A DNA stretch of 28,127 nt from Candidatus Aerophobota bacterium (lineage in GTDB: Bacteria > Aerophobota > Aerophobia > Aerophobales > B3-G15), in NCBI GenBank assembly GCA_021162265.1, contig JAGGZA010000098.1, forward strand, positions 1-28,127, written 5' to 3'. Of the stretch, positions 23,871 to 28,127 are shown piece after piece. The notes under the pieces were generated by a model. It did not search any database and was not told where the DNA came from. It saw only the letters and a program-made list of their open reading frames with translations. A program made the translations under genes and the position numbers. Every line of letters begins with the position of its first letter. Position 1 is the first letter of the stretch.

Positions 23871-24335
23871 TTACTTTAACTCAGAGTAAAGATTTGCCAT
23901 TTCCATAGCTGAAATAGCAGCATCCCATCCTCTATTTCCAGCTTTAGTCCCTGCTCTTTCAATAGCTTGCTCCAGCGTATCTGCAGTAACCACACCAAAT
24001 ACTACCGGAATATCTGATCCTATTGCCAGAGTAGATATACCTCTTGCAAGCTGACCGGAAATTAATTCATAGTGAGGAGTAGCTCCTCTTAACACTGCCC
24101 CAAGACATATAACAGCACTGAACTTTTTTTTCTTAAGCATTTTAGAAACCACAGCAGGTATCTCAAAACCACCGGGAACCCAGGCTATTTCAATATCCTC
24201 TTCTCTTGCACCATGCCTTAAAAGAGCATCTAAAGCTCCATCAAGTAGCCTTCTTGTAATAAGTTCATTATGACGGGAAACAACTATCCCAAACTTAAGT
24301 CCCTCTCCTGTAATTTTCCCCTTATATATCTTCAC
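23871..24335 (-). CDS. ribH: 6,7-dimethyl-8-ribityllumazine synthase (RibH)
   Basis: RibH condenses 5-amino-6-ribitylaminouracil with dihydroxybutanone phosphate, the penultimate riboflavin step, and usually forms a 60-mer or pentamer. The 154-residue protein shows FGIVVSRHNE, WVPGGFEIP, CLGAVLRGATPHYE with the catalytic histidine, and GVVTADTLEQAIERAG with the conserved threonine and Glu/Arg. The start is GTG with AAGGAG seven to nine bases upstream. It lies in the order ribE-ribBA-ribH. Confidence 0.97.
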   Translation of the reverse strand: MKIYKGKITGEGLKFGIVVSRHNELITRRLLDGALDALLRHGAREEDIEIAWVPGGFEIPAVVSKMLKKKKFSAVICLGAVLRGATPHYELISGQLARGISTLAIGSDIPVVFGVVTADTLEQAIERAGTKAGNRGWDAAISAMEMANLYSELK

Positions 24336-24367
24336 CTTTTCTCTCCTTCTTTGCCGACTTTCCCGAA

Positions 24368-25597
24368 TTAAGGTAATTTCAACATATGCCCCAGCTTTTT
24401 TTGCTTGGTCTCAAGATAATGTCTGTTGACTTCGTTGGGTTTTATTTCCAAAGGAATTCTCTCCACTATTTCCAATCCATAACCTCTCAATCCTATGATT
24501 TTGCGAGGATTATTTGTTAAAAGCCTTATCTTGTGCAATCCAAGATCAGCCAGAATCTGGGCTCCAATCCCATAATTCCTCAAATCAGGAGGAAAACCAA
24601 GCTTTTCGTTTGCCTCTACTGTATCCAGACCTTCATCCTGAAGCTGGTATGCCTTGAGTTTATTTAAAAGACCGATCCCCCTTCCTTCCTGATTAAGATA
24701 CAGAAGAACTCCACAACCCTCTTTTGATATTATCTTCAAAGCAGCCTCAAGCTGCTGGCCACAATCACAACGAAGAGACTTAAAAACATCTCCTGTTAAG
24801 CACTGAGAATGTACCCTGACAATCACGTTTTCTTTACCTTTCACTTCCCCTTTAACCAGCGCAAGATGAATCCTATCCTCCACCAGACTTCTGTAGCCAA
24901 AAAGGACAAACTCACCAAAAGCAGTGGGTAAATAGGTAGTAACCTCTTTTTTCACCAATTTTTCCTTTTTCCACCTGTAGTTTATCAAATCAGCCACGGT
25001 GCATATTTTTAACTCATGCCGTCTGGCAAATTCTCTGAGCTCGGGAAGTTTAGCTACCTGACCGCTATCATTTATTATTTCACAAACTACTCCTGCCGGA
25101 TAAAACCCGGCAAGTCTTGCAAGATCAACAGCTGCCTCTGCATGAGCTGCTTTAACAAGAACCCCTCCTTCACGGGTAATAAGAGGGAAGATATGCCCTG
25201 GTTTTACAAGATCCTCACTTCTTGTCTCGGGACTGATTATAGCCTTAATAGTTTGAGCACGATCAAAGGCAGAAGCACCAGTAGTTGTATTCTTCTTTGC
25301 ATCCACAGAAACAGTAAAAACAGTCCCCTTAAGAGAAGCCCCTCCATTAACCATAGGAGGAAGATCCAGCTCCTTTGCTCTTTGAGGAGTAATGGCTACA
25401 CAGACAAGCCCTCGCCCATACCTGCTCATAAAATTTACAATTTCTGGAGTAACAACAGAGGCAGGAATTATAAGGTCCCCTTCGCTATTCTTATCTTTTT
25501 CATCAATAACAATAGCCACCTTACCCCTTTTGAAATCCTCCAGGACCTCCTCTATTGTATTCAAATCATTATTTATTCTTTTATTTGCATCAGTCAT
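24368..25597 (-). CDS. ribBA: RibBA: GTP cyclohydrolase II with a degenerate DHBP synthase domain
   Basis: RibBA normally supplies both riboflavin precursors: dihydroxybutanone phosphate (N-terminal RibB) and the pyrimidine from GTP (C-terminal RibA). The 409-residue protein has both domains. RibA (about 218-409) is canonical: zinc ligands C266, C277 and C279 (QCLTGD, RCDCGQQL), NQEGRGIGL, and RNYGIGAQIL. RibB (about 11-205) keeps the fold but the DDEDRENEGD signature reads DEKDKNSEGD at 32-41, so the usual Arg-Glu pair (E. coli R37, E38, the latter a Mg ligand) is Lys-Asn, and GHTEA reads AHAEA at 151-155. GTP cyclohydrolase activity is likely; DHBP synthase activity is doubtful. GAGG precedes the ATG. 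Confidence 0.93.
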   Translation of the reverse strand: MTDANKRINNDLNTIEEVLEDFKRGKVAIVIDEKDKNSEGDLIIPASVVTPEIVNFMSRYGRGLVCVAITPQRAKELDLPPMVNGGASLKGTVFTVSVDAKKNTTTGASAFDRAQTIKAIISPETRSEDLVKPGHIFPLITREGGVLVKAAHAEAAVDLARLAGFYPAGVVCEIINDSGQVAKLPELREFARRHELKICTVADLINYRWKKEKLVKKEVTTYLPTAFGEFVLFGYRSLVEDRIHLALVKGEVKGKENVIVRVHSQCLTGDVFKSLRCDCGQQLEAALKIISKEGCGVLLYLNQEGRGIGLLNKLKAYQLQDEGLDTVEANEKLGFPPDLRNYGIGAQILADLGLHKIRLLTNNPRKIIGLRGYGLEIVERIPLEIKPNEVNRHYLETKQKKLGHMLKLP

Positions 25598-25626
25598 AAC
25601 TTACCTCATTATTTTATTAAATATTT

Positions 25627-26265
25627 TCAGTATCCTGCCTGCCGCAGAAAGTCAAAAGTCAACTCATTTCCTTTCTTATTATTAGATGTTAGAATCTGAT
25701 TCACATATTTTGCTAATATATCTACCTCCAGATTTAAAAAGTCTCCTTCTTTGCAATACTTTAAAGTCGTATACTCTAAAGTATAGGGAATAAGGCATAC
25801 CTGGAAATCCCCATCTCTTTTATCTGCTACAGTTAAACTAACTCCCTGCAGAGCTACTCTTCCCTGAGAAACAATATACTTTTCCAGATTAGAAGGAGGC
25901 TTCAAGGTTAACACCCATTGAGAAGCTTCCTTTTTAATTCCCTTAAGCATTGCAAGTCCATCTATATCCCCGGTAACAAAATGCCCACCCATAAAAGAGG
26001 CAGGTGTAAGTGCTCTTTCCAGATTAATCTTATCCTGCGGTCTCAAAGAGCCAAGATTTGTCTTGTTTAAGGTATGAGGCATTACCTGAACCTTAAAATT
26101 ATTATTTCCCCTTTCTGTAACAGTAAGACAAACCCCATTCACACAGATACTATCAGAAACTTTGAGACCTTCCACCACCTTCCGTGCTCCTATGTCAAGT
26201 TGAAAAACAGGAGAAAAACTAATTCTTAAAACTACACCTACCTCCTCCACTATTCCGGTAAACAT
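25627..26265 (-). CDS. ribE: Riboflavin synthase alpha chain (RibE)
   Basis: Riboflavin synthase dismutates two molecules of dimethylribityllumazine to riboflavin. The 212-residue protein has two lumazine-binding barrels: the first starts MFTGIVEEVG and has CVNGVCLTV (41-49); the second starts near GGHFVTGDIDG (93-103) and has LQGVSLTV and NLEVD. The position equivalent to E. coli His102 (in GH-I) is Asp100 here, an unusual change at a residue known to affect activity; the Cys, Ser and Asp counterparts remain. The gene follows the E2 gene by 42 bp and precedes ribBA by 29 bp. No FMN riboswitch is present in front, and ribD is missing from the cluster. Confidence 0.94.
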   Translation of the reverse strand: MFTGIVEEVGVVLRISFSPVFQLDIGARKVVEGLKVSDSICVNGVCLTVTERGNNNFKVQVMPHTLNKTNLGSLRPQDKINLERALTPASFMGGHFVTGDIDGLAMLKGIKKEASQWVLTLKPPSNLEKYIVSQGRVALQGVSLTVADKRDGDFQVCLIPYTLEYTTLKYCKEGDFLNLEVDILAKYVNQILTSNNKKGNELTFDFLRQAGY

Positions 26266-26307
26266 GGTATATATATTACCCTTTACCTTATTTTTTAATT
26301 TCTTATC

Positions 26308-27507
26308 TTATACCAAAAGTATCGCTGGTTTTTCCAAACCTTTTTTTACTTCCTGCAAGAACTTCGAACCAAGATAACCATCTACTACACGGTGGTCGCA
26401 GGAAAGGGTCATCTCCATTACAGGGGCTATAGCAATTTCCCCTTCAACAGATATAACTTTTTCTCTTACCTGTCCGGTAGCAAGTATACAGACCTGAGGT
26501 GGATTTACAACAGCTATAAAATTTTTAACCTGCATCATCCCCAGATTGGATAAAGTAAAAGTCCCTCCTTCCATATCTTCCAGGGAAAGTGTATCATCCA
26601 TAGCTTTTTTGACCAGACTCTGCCTTTCTCTTGCAATCTCAAAAAGGTCTTTACGGTCTGCATTTTTTATCACTGGAACCACAAGTCCCTGTTCCCTTGC
26701 TATAGCAAGACCAAGATTAACACTTGAAAAAGAAATAACTTTCCCATCTTTATAATGAGAGTTTATCCTGGGAAACTTACTTAAAGCTCTGGCACAGGCT
26801 TTAATTAAGAAATCAGTATATGATATATGTACCTTCTTCTCCTCCTCAAACTCTTCCAGAAGGTCCTGTCTCAATTTTACCACTTCTGAAAAGTCTACCT
26901 CACCTGTCAGATAAAAATGAGGAATTTCTCTTTTACTCTTTTGCATCCTCTCTGCTATTATTCTTTCCACCCGGGAAAGAGTTATCTCCTTTTCCTCGCC
27001 TGGAACCTGTTCTGCCTCAGAAACACTTTTCTCCTCCACAGCTTTAAGCACATCTTCCTTTACTATTCTTCCTCCCGGTCCTGTTCCTCTTATTTTTGCA
27101 AGGTCAATACCTCTCTCTCGAGCAAGTTTTTTAGCAAGGGGTGAGGCTTTAACCATTTTCTCCTCAACTTTTTCCTCAACGACCTTTTTCCTCTCCTCTT
27201 TAAGGGGAACTTCTACCCGTGTTTCTTCCTCCCCCTCTGCAGGAACTTCTTCTGGAATTTCCTCTTCCATAGAATCTGCAATATAGGCAATTATTTTGGT
27301 TACAGGTATTTTTTCCCCTTCCCTGGCTAATATTTTCTTGATATATCCTGAAGAAGTTGCCTCTACTTCCATATTAGCTTTATCAGTAGCTATCTCAAGA
27401 AGAGGTTCTCCTTTTTCTACCTTTTCCCCTTCTTCCTTCAACCACTTTATTATCTCGCCTTCTTCCATAGTTTCCCCTAACTTGGGCATTACTACTTTTC
27501 TAATCAT
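26308..27507 (-). CDS. Dihydrolipoamide acyltransferase, E2 of a 2-oxoacid dehydrogenase complex
   Basis: E2 carries acyl groups on a lipoyl arm and transfers them to CoA in pyruvate, branched-chain or acetoin dehydrogenase complexes. The 399-residue protein has one lipoyl domain (1-78; modified lysine K43 in ATDKANME), a Glu/Lys/Pro-rich linker, an E3/E1-binding domain (119-156; KASPLAKKLARERG, GTGPGGRIVKEDV) and the catalytic domain (about 173-399) ending with the active-site DHRVVDG (371-377; H372). It starts with a strong GGGAGG ribosome-binding site. No E1 or E3 gene lies beside it; it is first in a transcript with riboflavin genes. The substrate cannot be assigned. Confidence 0.93.
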   Translation of the reverse strand: MIRKVVMPKLGETMEEGEIIKWLKEEGEKVEKGEPLLEIATDKANMEVEATSSGYIKKILAREGEKIPVTKIIAYIADSMEEEIPEEVPAEGEEETRVEVPLKEERKKVVEEKVEEKMVKASPLAKKLARERGIDLAKIRGTGPGGRIVKEDVLKAVEEKSVSEAEQVPGEEKEITLSRVERIIAERMQKSKREIPHFYLTGEVDFSEVVKLRQDLLEEFEEEKKVHISYTDFLIKACARALSKFPRINSHYKDGKVISFSSVNLGLAIAREQGLVVPVIKNADRKDLFEIARERQSLVKKAMDDTLSLEDMEGGTFTLSNLGMMQVKNFIAVVNPPQVCILATGQVREKVISVEGEIAIAPVMEMTLSCDHRVVDGYLGSKFLQEVKKGLEKPAILLV

Positions 27508-27570
27508 TCTATCCTCCCTGATAAGCGAAAAGCTTTAAAAAAATATTTTAGAGATATAATCTTGAAGGTA

Positions 27571-27598
27571 ATTTTAGGATAACATCTACTGTTGTCAA
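27571..27598 (-). promoter_or_regulatory. Promoter of the E2-riboflavin gene cluster
   Basis: On the minus strand TTGACA (27593-27598) and TAAAAT (27571-27576) are spaced by 16 bases. The start would be near 27564, giving a leader of about 57 bases. Confidence 0.65.
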
Positions 27599-27622
27599 GG
27601 GAAATCTCCTTTAATTTTTAAG

Positions 27623-27651
27623 TTGATTTATCATTTAAAATCAGTTAAATT
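27623..27651 (+). promoter_or_regulatory. Possible promoter of the alcohol dehydrogenase gene
   Basis: TTGATT (27623-27628) and TAAATT (27646-27651) are spaced by 17 bases, 45 bases before the ATG. Both boxes match consensus at four or five of six positions in a very AT-rich stretch, so chance is possible. Confidence 0.35.
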
Positions 27652-27696
27652 GTATAAATTATTAAAAAATCCATCTGAATAAAAAAGGATAATATC

Positions 27697-28127
27697 ATGA
27701 AAGCTGGCGTAATGTACAAAATTGAGGATTTACAAATTAAAGATGTCCCTGACCCCGGGATTTCAGATGATGAGATATTAATCAAGGTGAATGTATGTAC
27801 TATCTGCGGGACAGATGTAAGGGTTTACCATTATGGACACAAACATATTCGCTTTCCTCGAATTACAGGGCATGAGGTATCAGGTGAGGTCGTAAAAACA
27901 GGAGAAAAGGTAAAGGATTATAAGGTGGGTCAAAGAGTAGCTGTAGCTCCACACATACCCTGTGGCAGGTGCTATTATTGTCAGAGAGGTATGCAAACCA
28001 TGTGCTTGAACCTTAAAGCTATCAGCTACCATTTTGATGGAGGATTTGCACAGCTTATGGTAGTTCCAGAAATTGCAATTAGAAGTGGATGTGTAAACAT
28101 TATTCCTGATAACTTATCCTTTGAAGA
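27697..28127 (+). CDS. Zinc-dependent medium-chain alcohol/polyol dehydrogenase, 5' part
   Basis: The gene starts at ATG 27697 (AAGGAT upstream) and runs off the window; 143 residues are visible. It is the GroES-like catalytic domain of a zinc alcohol dehydrogenase (threonine/sorbitol dehydrogenase-like group). The catalytic zinc site shows C37 in CTICGTD and H59-E60 in TGHEVSGEV; the structural zinc site shows four cysteines C89, C92, C95 and C103 (PCGRCYYCQRGMQTMC). The NAD(P)-binding domain is outside the window, so the cofactor and substrate cannot be given. It is divergent from the E2 gene. Confidence 0.92.
   Translation, partial: MKAGVMYKIEDLQIKDVPDPGISDDEILIKVNVCTICGTDVRVYHYGHKHIRFPRITGHEVSGEVVKTGEKVKDYKVGQRVAVAPHIPCGRCYYCQRGMQTMCLNLKAISYHFDGGFAQLMVVPEIAIRSGCVNIIPDNLSFE

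Noticed and set aside
25016..25699. Long open frame (227 codons) on the plus strand antisense to ribBA
   Set aside because: It lies opposite a well-conserved gene, has Ser/Cys/Asn-rich low-quality composition, no domain and no ribosome-binding site.
26266..26307. Expected FMN riboswitch before ribE
   Set aside because: The gap is 42 bp without any conserved RFN-element segment; none was seen upstream of the E2 gene either.

Overview
The window is a dense, AT-rich bacterial chromosome segment with 26 protein genes (two cut by the window edges) and one tmRNA gene. Most genes are housekeeping. Peptidoglycan synthesis (MurC, MurG, PBP2, RodA, DapB, DapL), SecD/SecF, an Rnf subunit, and secreted coiled-coil and LysM proteins point to a rod-shaped anaerobe, probably with an elaborate or two-membrane envelope. 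Arginine codons are mostly AGA/AGG, proteins are rich in Glu/Lys/Ile, and coding strands are purine-rich; this suggests, but does not prove, a thermophilic or subsurface organism from a deep-branching or uncultured phylum (Atribacterota-, Aerophobota- or Thermotogota-like). I cannot fix the lineage from sequence alone.

Layout. 1-411: 3' end of a homocitrate/Re-citrate/isopropylmalate synthase-family gene (+). 431-5356: secD-secF-murG-murC operon (-), driven from a divergent promoter region shared with rseC. 5500-10132: rseC, rnfE, smpB, ssrA (tmRNA), dapB, dapL, pdxJ (+). 10133-10553: a 420-bp non-coding stretch with competing inverted repeats. 10554-13643: nnr-rho-rpmE (+), closed by a strong bidirectional terminator. 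13715-15685: a LysM protein and a repeat-rich coiled-coil protein (-), with their own promoter and a long leader. 15890-20015: metH-like, aspartate aminotransferase and LeuC-like hydro-lyase (-), with a good promoter. 20108-27507: pdhC-like E2, ribE, ribBA, ribH, prmC, mrdA, rodA (-). 27697-end: start of a zinc alcohol dehydrogenase (+).

Functional themes. smpB and ssrA sit together and form the trans-translation pair (tag ANESLALAA). DapB and DapL give a short aminotransferase route to diaminopimelate, which feeds MurC/MurG/PBP2/RodA. Riboflavin genes ribE, ribBA and ribH lie together without ribD, and the RibB half of RibBA has lost residues expected in its active site. Promoters that I can read all use TTGACA with a 16-17 bp spacer.

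The most unusual points are: a helix-hairpin-helix-like insertion in the periplasmic domain of SecF; a perfect 11-nt anti-Shine-Dalgarno complement, with no start codon after it, in the leader of the coiled-coil gene (resembling the STAB-SD mRNA-stabilising element of Bacillus cry3A); a recent exact 56-bp duplication inside that coiled-coil gene; a two-domain MetH-like protein whose pterin-binding half is degenerate; a degenerate RibB domain; and a structured, unassigned intergenic region before nnr. I found no CRISPR array, insertion sequence, phage gene or rRNA/tRNA gene.
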